NCBI RefSeq assembly: GCF_000686945.1 | Contig: NZ_JMME01000001.1 | Location: 62,001 to 126,000 of the forward strand | DNA length: 64,000 nt | From: Selenomonas sp. AE3005 | GTDB lineage: Bacteria; Bacillota; Negativicutes; Selenomonadales; Selenomonadaceae | Direction of reading: 5' to 3' | Shown: piece after piece, positions 1 through 8,278 of the stretch | How positions within the stretch are numbered: position 1 is the first letter of the stretch | How the letters are laid out: each line of letters starts with the position of its first letter | Translations under genes and position numbers: made by a program | Notes under the pieces: generated by a model | Told to the model about the DNA's origin: nothing | The model's input: only the letters and a program-made list of their open reading frames with translations | The model's database searches: none

Positions 1-1
1 T

Positions 2-973
2 TATATGGAGGCGGCGCTGGCTTATGGCGATATAGCGCTCGTCGGCGTGTTTATGACAACACTGGCCACAATTCTGCAGGCCGTGCAGCTCGGCTACGGA
101 CATACCAAGCAGGTAATGAGTGCCAATGTGCAGGGCAATGTGGTCAACATCATCGCCAATGCCCTGCTTATCTTCGGACTGGGGCCCTTCCCGGAGTTGG
201 GTGTAGTTGGGGCGGCTGTGGGAACGGTCATCGGTACCAGCTGGACACTTATTGTTACGGGATATCAGCTGAAAAACAGCGAGTGGTCAGGCTGGGGCAG
301 TTTTTGGCCGAACCAGGCATATTTTCGGGAATTTTTGCCGGTCTTTGCCGGTGTGTTCAGTGAGCAGGGCTTTGAGCGTATCGGTATGGTGCTCTACACA
401 CGTATGGTGGCCGAGCTCGGCACAGCAGCCTATGCCGTACATGCTATCTGCATGAACTTTTGTGATTTTTATTACTGTTTTGCCGGCGGTCTGGGCAAGG
501 CCAACATGGTGCTGGCAGGTCATGCCCATGGTGCCGGGGATTGGAATTACTGGCAGCGGCAGCTGCGGGCCGGGCTCAAGTGGAGTTTTGTTTTCTCCCT
601 GCTGGCCTTCCTGCTGACTTATGGCCTGCGCTATGAAATCTTTGGCATTTATTCCCATGAGGCAGAACTTTTGCCCTTGGGCGCTTTGATAATGATTTTT
701 GTGGCGGCGGTGAGTTTCCCCGAGGCCCATGCCATGGTCTGTGCCGGCGTCCTCAGGGGCAGCGGCAAGACCAGTCAGGTGGCGGCCTATTCCTTCGTGA
801 GCATTGCCTTCCTGCGCCCCATCATAACGGCGGTTTTCCTGCAGTGGTTCCACTGGGGGCTCGCAGGGGCCTGGCTGGCACTGGCGATTGACCAGTCACT
901 AAGAGCGTCCTGTGCGTCGTTTCTGCTCTGGCGCCTGTGGAGGAACAGGCCGCAAATTGTCTGTGACTCTTGA
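2..973 (+). CDS. MATE family multidrug/Na+ exporter, C-terminal part (5' end outside window)
   Basis: Only the last ~323 codons are present; the frame is open to the window edge, so the N-terminal third of a ~450-residue protein lies outside. The visible part has about eight hydrophobic segments and the second-bundle layout of MATE exporters, with a Gly/Ala-rich helix early on and a late stretch ending in a Leu/Trp-rich helix (WLALAIDQSL). MATE proteins export cationic drugs or metabolites using Na+ or H+ gradients across the inner membrane. The stop codon overlaps the -35 box of the next promoter. A second MATE gene lies at 46143-47543. Substrate unknown. Confidence 0.85.
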   Translation, partial: YMEAALAYGDIALVGVFMTTLATILQAVQLGYGHTKQVMSANVQGNVVNIIANALLIFGLGPFPELGVVGAAVGTVIGTSWTLIVTGYQLKNSEWSGWGSFWPNQAYFREFLPVFAGVFSEQGFERIGMVLYTRMVAELGTAAYAVHAICMNFCDFYYCFAGGLGKANMVLAGHAHGAGDWNYWQRQLRAGLKWSFVFSLLAFLLTYGLRYEIFGIYSHEAELLPLGALIMIFVAAVSFPEAHAMVCAGVLRGSGKTSQVAAYSFVSIAFLRPIITAVFLQWFHWGLAGAWLALAIDQSLRASCASFLLWRLWRNRPQIVCDS

Positions 974-999
974 CACAGACAGGGCGGTAATGGTAAAAT
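970..999 (+). promoter_or_regulatory. Sigma-A type promoter for the cobalamin-riboswitch transcript
   Basis: TTGACA at 970-975 and TAAAAT at 994-999 are 18 bases apart. The -35 box overlaps the stop codon of the MATE gene. It sits about 60 bases before the riboswitch aptamer. Confidence 0.6.
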
Positions 1000-1057
1000 T
1001 TTTTCTATCCTAATGTGTATTGAGAGTAATTTTTAATAAGGAATTATTCATAAAGAT

Positions 1058-1280
1058 TGAATCAGGTGTCGGAAGACTTAATAGAGAATCCGGTATATGC
1101 CGGAGCGGTCCCGCCACTGTAACAGGGAATTGTATTGCAAGTAAGTCACTGAAGAGGGGAAAGCCTCTTTGGGAAGGCGCGATATGATGATGAACTGGAG
1201 CCAGGAGAACTGCCTGATTGACAATCACCGCAAGAAACTGTTGGCAGTTTCTTACACCCGCGAGCGATGGGGATGGGGAT
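1058..1280 (+). promoter_or_regulatory. Cobalamin (B12) riboswitch upstream of ABC importer
   Basis: The conserved B12-box elements are present: GCCACTGTAAC near 1113 and GCCAGGAGAACTGCCTG near 1200, with the 5' arm ATCAGGTGTC near 1061. A terminator hairpin follows at 1303-1333. The expected mode is transcription termination of the downstream importer when adenosylcobalamin is plentiful. The family is certain; exact ends are approximate. Confidence 0.93.
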
Positions 1281-1302
1281 TTTACTGAGTTTGTTACGGT
1301 GA

Positions 1303-1333
1303 GCCTGTCTGCCTTTTTGCGGACAGGCTTTTT
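1303..1333 (+). terminator. Rho-independent terminator, probable expression platform of the riboswitch
   Basis: Stem GCCTGTC (1303-1309) pairs with GACAGGC (1322-1328), followed by a run of T. It lies between the aptamer and the importer start codon, as expected for ligand-controlled attenuation. Confidence 0.8.
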
Positions 1334-1370
1334 GTATATTTTTATTTAATTAAATAGGGAGTGGACGATT

Positions 1371-2306
1371 TTGCAAAAACTTGTAAGCAAATTGTCGCAA
1401 ATGCTGATAACCCTGGTCGGAGTCAGCTTTCTGACTTTTTGTTTGACCTATCTGGCACCGGGCGACCCGGCGGCCATGCTGCTGGAGGCCGGCGACACGA
1501 TTGTTTCGCAGGAAACTCTGGACAAGACACGGGCGGAACTGGGACTCGACAAGCCGTTTCTCGTGCAGTATGTCAACTGGGCCGGCGGCGTTCTGCATGG
1601 GGATATGGGCATGTCTTACTCAGCGAAGAAACCGGTAACAGATAAGCTGCTCGAAGGCTTTGCCGGGACGCTGACGCTGGCGGCCGTGACGATTGTGTTT
1701 GTGCTGCTGATATCCCTGCCACTGGGTATCTGGTCGGCGGTGCACCGCAATGGCTGGCAGGACTATCTGGTACGGACGATATCCTTTATCGGTGTGTCCA
1801 TGCCGACCTTTTGGCTCGGTCTTATCTTTTTGTATGTGTTTGGTCTGAAACTGGGCTGGTTCCCCATTGCTAAATCCACAGTTACGGCACAGGGCATTGT
1901 TCTGCCAGCGCTTACGCTGGCGCTCTACATGTCGTCGAAGTACATCAGGCAGGTGCGTACGGTATTCCTGGAGGAACTGCAGCAGGATTATGTGGTGGGC
2001 GCCAGAGCACGCGGCCTGTCGGAACGGGCTATCCTTTGGAAACATGTTCTGCCCAATGCCGTGCTGCCGCTGATTACGCTTTTGGGTATGTCCATCGGCT
2101 GGCTGCTCGGCGGCGTGGCTGTCATCGAGATGGTGTTTTCCTGGCCGGGCATCGGCAATATGGCCGTACGGGCGATTGCCATGCGTGATTATCCGCTGAT
2201 TGAGGGCTTTGTACTCTGGATTTCCATCGTCTATATGGCCATTAACGCCTTGGTGGATTTGTCCTATGTCTACCTTGACCCGCGGCTGAAAAAGGAGGCC
2301 CATTGA
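1371..2306 (+). CDS. ABC importer permease 1 (DppB/NikB/OppB type)
   Basis: This is a 311-residue inner-membrane permease of the peptide/nickel importer family, with six predicted membrane segments. The usual N-terminal helix and first extracytoplasmic loop (TYLAPGDPAAMLL) are present, and the cytoplasmic EAA loop is seen as VVGARARGLSERAILWKHVLPNA around residues 205-228. The start is TTG at 1371, with AGGGAG eight bases upstream. It is the first gene of a five-gene operon under a cobalamin riboswitch. It overlaps the next gene by one base (TGATG). The riboswitch makes cobalt/nickel or a corrinoid-related solute likelier than peptides, but sequence alone does not settle the substrate. Confidence 0.9.
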   Translation: MQKLVSKLSQMLITLVGVSFLTFCLTYLAPGDPAAMLLEAGDTIVSQETLDKTRAELGLDKPFLVQYVNWAGGVLHGDMGMSYSAKKPVTDKLLEGFAGTLTLAAVTIVFVLLISLPLGIWSAVHRNGWQDYLVRTISFIGVSMPTFWLGLIFLYVFGLKLGWFPIAKSTVTAQGIVLPALTLALYMSSKYIRQVRTVFLEELQQDYVVGARARGLSERAILWKHVLPNAVLPLITLLGMSIGWLLGGVAVIEMVFSWPGIGNMAVRAIAMRDYPLIEGFVLWISIVYMAINALVDLSYVYLDPRLKKEAH

Positions 2307-3121
2307 TGACGGTTTTTCGGGAAAATAAATTATTTGCCTTTTATACGGGGCTGGTCGTGCTGATAGTTTTGTTGGCCATTTTTGCCCCTTATCTTGCGCC
2401 ACAGGACCCCATGGCCGGGAATATGAAATTTGTTTTGCAGACACCGTCGGCAGAACATTTCATGGGCACGGATAAGCTCGGACGGGATATTTTCTCCCGG
2501 ATTCTCTGCGGCACGCAGATTTCTCTCTTTATGGCGCTGTGCCTTGTGGCCATGATTGCCATGGTAGGGACTTTGGTAGGCGTGCTGGCCGGCTTTTTTG
2601 GCGGCTGGCTGGAAAATATTCTCATGCGGTTTGCGGATATGATGCTCGCTTTCCCCGGTATCGTACTGGCCATTGCCATTGCCGGTATCCTGGGGGGCAG
2701 CGTGGTCAATACGATTCTGGCGCTGCTCGTTGTCAGCTGGGCTAAATATGCCCGGCTGGTGCGCAGTCTGGTGCTGCGCCTGCGCAATCAGGATTTTATT
2801 CAGGCAGCCAAAATTCAGGGGGCTAAGAACAGCAGTATTCTGTGGCGTCATATCCTGCCCAATGTCATGCCGATGGTGGTCATCACCGGGGCTATGGACA
2901 TTGGGACGATGATGATGGAAATTGCGGGGCTCTCCTTCTTGGGCTTTGGTGCCCAGCCACCGACGCCGGAATGGGGCTTGATGCTCAATGAAGGCCGCCA
3001 GTATATCCAGACAGCCCCCTGGCTGATGATTTATCCTGGTCTGGCTATCTTTATTGTCGTTGCGATATTCAATCTGTGGGGAGACAGCCTCCGGGACGTT
3101 CTCGACCCACGGCAGGAATAA
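2306..3121 (+). CDS. ABC importer permease 2 (DppC/NikC/OppC type)
   Basis: This second permease has about 271 residues and six membrane segments. It has the N-terminal motif typical of DppC proteins (ending in HFMGTDKLGRDIFSRIL, residues ~49-65) and the EAA loop QAAKIQGAKNSSILWRHILPN. ATG at 2306 is preferred over TTG at 2303 because AAAGGAGG ends seven bases before it. It pairs with the upstream permease to form the channel. Confidence 0.9.
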   Translation: MTVFRENKLFAFYTGLVVLIVLLAIFAPYLAPQDPMAGNMKFVLQTPSAEHFMGTDKLGRDIFSRILCGTQISLFMALCLVAMIAMVGTLVGVLAGFFGGWLENILMRFADMMLAFPGIVLAIAIAGILGGSVVNTILALLVVSWAKYARLVRSLVLRLRNQDFIQAAKIQGAKNSSILWRHILPNVMPMVVITGAMDIGTMMMEIAGLSFLGFGAQPPTPEWGLMLNEGRQYIQTAPWLMIYPGLAIFIVVAIFNLWGDSLRDVLDPRQE

Positions 3122-3152
3122 AATATTTTTAGTAAAGGGGAAGATTTGAGAC

Positions 3153-4733
3153 ATGAAAATTTTTAACACGAAGAAATTATGGAAAGCCGTCAGCCTCGGC
3201 TTGTGCGGTGCAGCCCTGACCGTTATGCTGGCCGGCTGTGGTGCGGATAACAGCAGTGCCGACAAGGGTGTGCTGAAAGTCGGCGTGACGAACTTTGCCG
3301 ATACGCTCGAACCGACGCAGAATTTCTTTGGCTGGGTGGTTATGCGCTACGGCCTCGGCGAATGCCTGACGAAGTTCGATGACAAGATGAACGTACAGCC
3401 CTGGCTGGCCGAAAGCTGGAGCATCAGCGATGACCATACGACCTGGACGTTCAAAATCCGTGAGGGTGTGAAGTTCTCCAACGGCAATCCGCTGACGGCA
3501 GAGGCTGTCAAGGCGTCCATTGAACGCGCTTTTGCCAAGAACAACCGCGCGGCGACATTCTTCAAGTACAAGGAAATCAAGGCTGAGGGGCAGACGCTGA
3601 CCATCGTGACGGAAAAGCCCATGCCGAATATGCCGGGATTCCTGGCTGACCCCCTGTTCATCATCGTGGACACGAGCGCCGAAGGCAGCCGTGACTTCGC
3701 GAAGGAAGGCCCCATCTGCACCGGCCCGTACATGGTGGAATCCTTCGTGAAGGAAAAGGCCGTCATGAAGAAGAACCCCAACTACTGGGATGGCGAAGTG
3801 CCCTTTGAAAAGGTAGAAATTCCGTCCATCGATGACCCGAACACGCGTGCTATGGCCCTGCAGTCCGGTGAAGTGGACATGGCTGTAAACATCGCTGCCG
3901 GCGATATGGATACCTTCCGCGGCAATGACAAGTTCTTCGTAGATGAGATTTCTTCCCTGCGCACGGTGCTGGCCCGTCTGAACCACAAGGGAATTCTGAA
4001 AGACGATAAAGTGCGTGCCGCCCTTATCTGCGGCTGTGACCGTGAAACCTATAACAAGGTTCTCCTGAAAGGCACCTTCCTGCCGGGCAAGGCTCCTGTA
4101 CCGCCCTCCATGGATTATGGTTTTGACCAGCTGACTGACCCCAATGCCTACAACCCGGAAAGAGCTGCCAAACTCCTCGATGAGGCAGGCTGGAAAGATA
4201 CCAACGGCGACGGCATTCGCGACAAGAATGGCCAGCCGCTGAAACTCGACTTCGTTGTTTACAACAGCCGTGCTGAACTGCCGCTTTACGCTGAGGCCGT
4301 ACAGGCTGACCTTAAAAAGCTCGGTTTTGACATCAATATCAAGACCGTTGACTACAACCTCGTTGACCAGATGGGTATCAAGGGTGAATATGACCTCCTG
4401 ATTTCCAACATCACCACGGCTAATACCGGTGACCCGGAAATCTTCCTCACCTGGTACTGGAAGACCAACAACAACGGTGACAATCCGCAGAATGGTTCCG
4501 GCTACAGCAACCCGGCACTCGACGCTAAGTTCAACGAACTGGCTGCCGAATTCGACAAGAGCAAACGCCGTCAGCTGATTATTGATATCCAGCAGATTCT
4601 CTTAAATGATGGTGCAGCTCTGTTCCTGGGTTATCCGCAGACCAATATCATCAGCAACAAGGTTCTCGCTGGCGTGAAGATGTATCCGTCTGATTATTAC
4701 TGGATTACGAACCTTATTAAACCGGCTAAATAA
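3153..4733 (+). CDS. Family 5 extracellular solute-binding lipoprotein (NikA/DppA-like)
   Basis: This 526-residue binding protein has a lipoprotein signal peptide with lipobox LAGC (Cys29), so it is expected to be anchored in the periplasm. It shows the family 5 pattern: an early LTKFD/PWLAESW motif and TWTFKIREGVKFSNG around residues 91-105, then NPNYWDG, and a C-terminal region ending near YYWITNLIKP. NikA-type nickel binders and peptide binders share this fold. Its place between permeases and ATPases is unusual only in order. The ligand is not identifiable by eye; the riboswitch suggests cobalt, nickel or a metallophore complex. Confidence 0.88.
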   Translation: MKIFNTKKLWKAVSLGLCGAALTVMLAGCGADNSSADKGVLKVGVTNFADTLEPTQNFFGWVVMRYGLGECLTKFDDKMNVQPWLAESWSISDDHTTWTFKIREGVKFSNGNPLTAEAVKASIERAFAKNNRAATFFKYKEIKAEGQTLTIVTEKPMPNMPGFLADPLFIIVDTSAEGSRDFAKEGPICTGPYMVESFVKEKAVMKKNPNYWDGEVPFEKVEIPSIDDPNTRAMALQSGEVDMAVNIAAGDMDTFRGNDKFFVDEISSLRTVLARLNHKGILKDDKVRAALICGCDRETYNKVLLKGTFLPGKAPVPPSMDYGFDQLTDPNAYNPERAAKLLDEAGWKDTNGDGIRDKNGQPLKLDFVVYNSRAELPLYAEAVQADLKKLGFDINIKTVDYNLVDQMGIKGEYDLLISNITTANTGDPEIFLTWYWKTNNNGDNPQNGSGYSNPALDAKFNELAAEFDKSKRRQLIIDIQQILLNDGAALFLGYPQTNIISNKVLAGVKMYPSDYYWITNLIKPAK

Positions 4734-4748
4734 GTAAAGGAAGCAAAC

Positions 4749-5537
4749 ATGCTTTTAGACGTAAAAAAATTATCTATTGAATATCAGGGCAAGCCAACGG
4801 TGTCAGACGTCAATTTTGACTTGTCAACAGGGGAGATTATGGCCATTGTCGGTGAATCCGGCAGTGGCAAGACCTCTGTTATCCGTGCCGTGCTGGGCTG
4901 TTTGTCCGGTAACGGACAGGTGGCAGGCGGACAGATAAATTTTGATGGCCGCGATATTGCCCATTTAAGCAACAAGGACTGGCTCGCTATCCGCGGCAAG
5001 GATATTGCGATGATTTTTCAGGACAGCGGCAATATGCTCAATCCTGTGCAGACCATTGGCAAGCAGTTTGTGGAGTATCTGCAGCTGCATAGCTCGCTGA
5101 GCAAAAGCGAGGCCGTGGACAAAGCCTGCTCGCTGCTTACCCGTATGAACCTGCCTGACCCGCAGCGCGTGATGGAATCCCATGCCTTTGAACTCAGCGG
5201 CGGCATGCGCCAGCGTGTCGGTATCGCCATGGCCCTGGCCTTTGCGCCAAAACTGCTGCTCGCTGACGAGCCGACGTCGGCCCTCGACGTAACCACGCAG
5301 GCCCAGATTGTGGACGAGCTCATGCAGGTCGTCCATGAGGCCGGCTCGGCCATGATTATCGTCACCCATAATATCGGCGTGGCGGCGCACATGGCGGACA
5401 AAATCATGGTTATGGCCGGGGGAAAGGTAGTAGAGTATGGCAATACGGCTGACGTCATTGGCAGTCCCAAGGCCGCTTACACCCAGACGCTCTTAAAGGC
5501 CGTGCCGGAGATTGGAGGCACACGCTATGTCGGATAA
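4749..5537 (+). CDS. ABC importer ATPase 1 (DppD/NikD/OppD type)
   Basis: This 262-residue ATPase has Walker A GESGSGKTS (~residues 35-43), signature LSGGMRQRVGIAMAL and Walker B LLLADEPTSALD. It energises the two permeases from the cytoplasm. It lacks the long C-terminal oligopeptide extension seen in many OppD proteins, so it is nearer NikD in size. Codons for N-F-D-L-S-T at 4814-4830 contain an exact TTGACTTGTCAA palindrome (see findings). Confidence 0.9.
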   Translation: MLLDVKKLSIEYQGKPTVSDVNFDLSTGEIMAIVGESGSGKTSVIRAVLGCLSGNGQVAGGQINFDGRDIAHLSNKDWLAIRGKDIAMIFQDSGNMLNPVQTIGKQFVEYLQLHSSLSKSEAVDKACSLLTRMNLPDPQRVMESHAFELSGGMRQRVGIAMALAFAPKLLLADEPTSALDVTTQAQIVDELMQVVHEAGSAMIIVTHNIGVAAHMADKIMVMAGGKVVEYGNTADVIGSPKAAYTQTLLKAVPEIGGTRYVG

Positions 5538-6312
5538 GGAAATTTTGCTGTCCACAGATAAAATCTGTAAGGTCTTTACCAAGAATGACGGCACAAAGTT
5601 TACAGGCTGCAAAGATGTGAGCCTGCAGCTTTACCGCGGCGAAACCCTGGGGCTCGTCGGTGAGTCCGGCTGCGGCAAGTCCACCTTTGTCCGCACGATT
5701 ATGGGGCTGCATCCGGCCACCAGCGGTCATATCTATTTCAAGGGTGAGGAAATAACTACGCTTGCTGGGGAAAAACGCCGGCAGATGGCCAAGCATATCC
5801 AGATGATTTTTCAGGACCCGGCGACGGCCTTTAATCCGAAAATGCGGATTCGCGATATTATCTGTGAACCTTTGCGTAATTTTGCCAAGGTCAGCGACAA
5901 GGAGGCCGAGGCCAGAGCCGTAGACCTGCTGCAGCAGGTGGAACTGGCACCGGAAATCGCCCTGCGTTATCCGCATGAGCTTTCGGGCGGTCAGCGCCAG
6001 CGCGTCGGCATTGCCAGAGCCCTTATCTTAGAGCCGGAAATCATCATTTGCGATGAGGCCACTAGTGCGCTGGACGTATCCGTACAGGACAGCATTGCCA
6101 AACTTTTGGCGCGCATTCAGAAGGAACGGGGCGTCAGCTATATTTTCATCTGCCATGACCTGGCCCTGGTAAGTCTTATCAGCCACAGGGTGGCGGTAAT
6201 GCAAAATGGCAGTATAGTGGAGGAGCTGGCCGGTGACAAGATAATGTCAGCTAAGCACCCTTACACGCGCAAACTCTTAGACTCTGTGTTTACCGTACAG
6301 GGAAATAAATAA
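5527..6312 (+). CDS. ABC importer ATPase 2 (DppF/NikE/OppF type)
   Basis: About 261 residues, with Walker A GESGCGKST, signature LSGGQRQRVGIARAL and Walker B IIICDEATSALDVS. ATG at 5527 is chosen because TGGAGG lies eight bases upstream; a TTG at 5512 is in frame but has no ribosome site. It overlaps the upstream ATPase by 11 bases, indicating translational coupling. It is the last gene of the riboswitch-controlled importer operon. Confidence 0.9.
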   Translation: MSDKEILLSTDKICKVFTKNDGTKFTGCKDVSLQLYRGETLGLVGESGCGKSTFVRTIMGLHPATSGHIYFKGEEITTLAGEKRRQMAKHIQMIFQDPATAFNPKMRIRDIICEPLRNFAKVSDKEAEARAVDLLQQVELAPEIALRYPHELSGGQRQRVGIARALILEPEIIICDEATSALDVSVQDSIAKLLARIQKERGVSYIFICHDLALVSLISHRVAVMQNGSIVEELAGDKIMSAKHPYTRKLLDSVFTVQGNK

Positions 6313-6334
6313 CAAAAAATATTTTTCCAAGGTA

Positions 6335-6363
6335 TTGCTGGCCTTTAGCTTTTATGGTAAACT
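6335..6363 (+). promoter_or_regulatory. Probable promoter of rplS
   Basis: TTGCTG (6335-6340) and TAAACT (6358-6363) are separated by 17 bases. The leader that follows (6370-6430) can fold a small GGCA/TGCC hairpin inside a GACG/CGTC pairing. This could be an L19 autoregulatory leader, but I cannot match it firmly to the known family. Confidence 0.5.
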
Positions 6364-6435
6364 AACTAGGTATGTGGACGGTCCTCTGAGCAGGCATGAG
6401 CTTGCCACGAACGTCTGGTTAAGGAGGAAAAATAA

Positions 6436-6777
6436 ATGAACATCATCGAGACTCTGGAGAAAGAACAGCTCCGCAGCGACATTCCTGTTTTTGCACCTGG
6501 CGACAAAGTTCGCGTACATGCAAAAATCGTCGAAGGCAACCGTGAGCGTATTCAGGTATTCGAAGGCCGCGTAATCGCTCGTCAGGGCGTTGGCGTTCGT
6601 GAAACCTTCACCGTTCGTCGTATTTCCTACGGCATCGGCGTAGAGCGCCTGTTCCCGGTTCATTCTCCGCGTATTGCTAAGATTGAAGTTGTTAGCCGCG
6701 GTGTTGTCCGTCGTGCAAAACTTTACTATCTGCGCAACCTTACGGGTAAAGCTGCTCGTATCAAAGAAAAACGCTAA
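6436..6777 (+). CDS. rplS: 50S ribosomal protein L19
   Basis: The 113-residue protein matches L19 throughout: N-terminal [13 protein letters not shown], then the SH3-like core with [10 protein letters not shown] and [13 protein letters not shown], and C-terminal [20 protein letters not shown]19 sits at the 30S-50S interface. AAGGAGG lies ten bases before the ATG. A strong terminator follows, so it is probably monocistronic; trmD and rimM, often upstream in other bacteria, are absent here. Confidence 0.97.
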   Translation: MNIIETLEKEQLRSDIPVFAPGDKVRVHAKIVEGNRERIQVFEGRVIARQGVGVRETFTVRRISYGIGVERLFPVHSPRIAKIEVVSRGVVRRAKLYYLRNLTGKAARIKEKR

Positions 6778-6789
6778 TCTGCGTACCGA

Positions 6790-6818
6790 TAGGGACTGCT
6801 TTCGAGCAGTCCCTATTT
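6790..6818 (+). terminator. Rho-independent terminator after rplS
   Basis: An 11-bp perfect stem, TAGGGACTGCT (6790-6800) with its complement (6805-6815), has a TTCG tetraloop and a T tail. Confidence 0.9.
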
Positions 6819-6864
6819 TCATTAGCGTAATACAGCTAAAACACAGCAAGAGGAGGAACCCTTT

Positions 6865-7386
6865 ATGAGTTCATTAGGCGAAGAAGCAAAGGACTGGCTT
6901 ATATCCATCGTCATTGCGGTGGTACTGGCCTTTTTCATTCGCGAGTTTATCGTAGAGCTATACATTGTTGACGGCCCGTCCATGCGGCCCACCCTGCAGT
7001 CGCAGGAACGGCTGGTGGTCAATAAGTTCATCTATAACTTCCGCGAGCCGCAGAAAAATGAGATTCTGGTCTTTGAATATCCGCGTGACCGCAGCCGCGA
7101 CTTTATCAAACGCGTTATCGCTACGGCCGGTGACACGGTGGAAATCAAAGCCGGCAAGGTTTTTGTCAACGACCAGCTGCTCAACGAAGATTATATTTTG
7201 GAACCCACGCGCAGCGAATATCCTAAATCCACGGTACCGAAGGGAACCGTCTTTGTGATGGGAGATAACCGCAATAATTCCGAGGACAGCCGCTTTGCTG
7301 ATGTAGGCTTTGTGCCTTTTAACCTCATCAAGGGCAAGGCTATGCTCGTGTTCTGGCCGTTAGCTCAGTTCAAGACGCTGCCGTAA
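6865..7386 (+). CDS. lepB: Signal peptidase I
   Basis: This 173-residue membrane protease has one N-terminal membrane segment (~residues 11-30). The catalytic Ser39 is in GPSMRPTL, the general base Lys82 in [11 protein letters not shown], and the box E motif in [12 protein letters not shown]. It cleaves signal peptides from exported proteins on the outer face of the inner membrane. The short length is like the Bacillus SipS type rather than E. coli LepB. AGAGGAGG precedes the start; the exonuclease gene follows closely and is probably cotranscribed. Confidence 0.95.
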   Translation: MSSLGEEAKDWLISIVIAVVLAFFIREFIVELYIVDGPSMRPTLQSQERLVVNKFIYNFREPQKNEILVFEYPRDRSRDFIKRVIATAGDTVEIKAGKVFVNDQLLNEDYILEPTRSEYPKSTVPKGTVFVMGDNRNNSEDSRFADVGFVPFNLIKGKAMLVFWPLAQFKTLP

Positions 7387-7402
7387 TAAGGGAGGCATGA
7401 CG

Positions 7403-8155
7403 ATGAAGTTAATTTCCTGGAATGTCAATGGCCTGCGGGCTTGCCTGAAAAAGGGATTTATGGAGTCATTCTGCAAGCTCGACGCCGATGTGTTCTGCCT
7501 GCAGGAAACGAAAATGCAGCCGGACCAGGCAATTCTTGACTTGCCCGGCTACAAACAGTATTGGAACAGCGCGGAAAAGAAGGGCTATTCCGGTACGGCG
7601 GTGTTTTCCCGTATTGAGCCGCTGAACGTCACCTATGGTCTGGGCATTGAAGAACATGACCATGAGGGCCGGGTAATCACTCTGGAATTTCCGGACATGT
7701 TCCTGGTGACGGTTTACACGCCGAACTCTAAACGGGAATTGGAGCGCCTCAGTTATCGCATGGAATGGGAGGACGCTTTCCGCGAGTATTTGTGCAAATT
7801 GGACGCGCAAAAAACGGTGGTGGTCTGTGGGGACCTCAATGTGGCCCATCAGGAAATTGACCTCAAGAATCCGAAGACCAACCATCATAACGCCGGTTTT
7901 ACCGACGAGGAGCGGGCTAAATTCACGGAACTGCTGGCGGCCGGCTTTATCGATACCTTCCGTACCCTGTACCCCGAGCGTACCGGGATTTATACCTGGT
8001 GGTCCTACCTCAGAAAGGCCCGGGACAACAACGCCGGGTGGCGCATAGATTACTTTGTCGCCTCCGAGCGCCTGCAGGCAAAGATTAAGGACGCCACCAT
8101 TCACAACGAGATTTTCGGCAGCGACCACTGCCCCGTAGGACTCGTAATTGCATAA
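7403..8155 (+). CDS. xth: Exodeoxyribonuclease III (AP endonuclease family)
   Basis: About 250 residues of the exonuclease-endonuclease-phosphatase fold. Motifs are [10 protein letters not shown] (start), [10 protein letters not shown] (metal-binding Glu), [32 protein letters not shown] and a C-terminal [11 protein letters not shown] with the catalytic His. It repairs abasic sites in DNA. ATG 7403 is favoured over ATG 7397 because GGGAGG ends seven bases before it and only one base before the other. A terminator follows. Confidence 0.95.
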   Translation: MKLISWNVNGLRACLKKGFMESFCKLDADVFCLQETKMQPDQAILDLPGYKQYWNSAEKKGYSGTAVFSRIEPLNVTYGLGIEEHDHEGRVITLEFPDMFLVTVYTPNSKRELERLSYRMEWEDAFREYLCKLDAQKTVVVCGDLNVAHQEIDLKNPKTNHHNAGFTDEERAKFTELLAAGFIDTFRTLYPERTGIYTWWSYLRKARDNNAGWRIDYFVASERLQAKIKDATIHNEIFGSDHCPVGLVIA

Positions 8156-8160
8156 AAGCA

Positions 8161-8207
8161 ACGGCATTACAAAGGGAAAAACTTTCCCTGGTAATGCCGT
8201 TTTTTTT
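8161..8207 (+). terminator. Rho-independent terminator after xth
   Basis: Stem ACGGCATTAC (8161-8170) pairs with GTAATGCCGT (8191-8200). An inner AGGGAAA/TTTCCCT pairing and an eight-T tail complete it. Confidence 0.92.
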
Positions 8208-8278
8208 GCTTATACTATTGCAAGAATATTCGATATACAAGATAGGAAGGTTGTGGCATTCACAAGGAGGGAATGGAA

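Noticed and set aside
889-898. TGACCAGTCA in the MATE gene as a strong member of the palindrome family
   Set aside because: It matches the loose form TGACNNGTCA only; the I-D-Q-S codons could give it by chance, so it is listed but given little weight.
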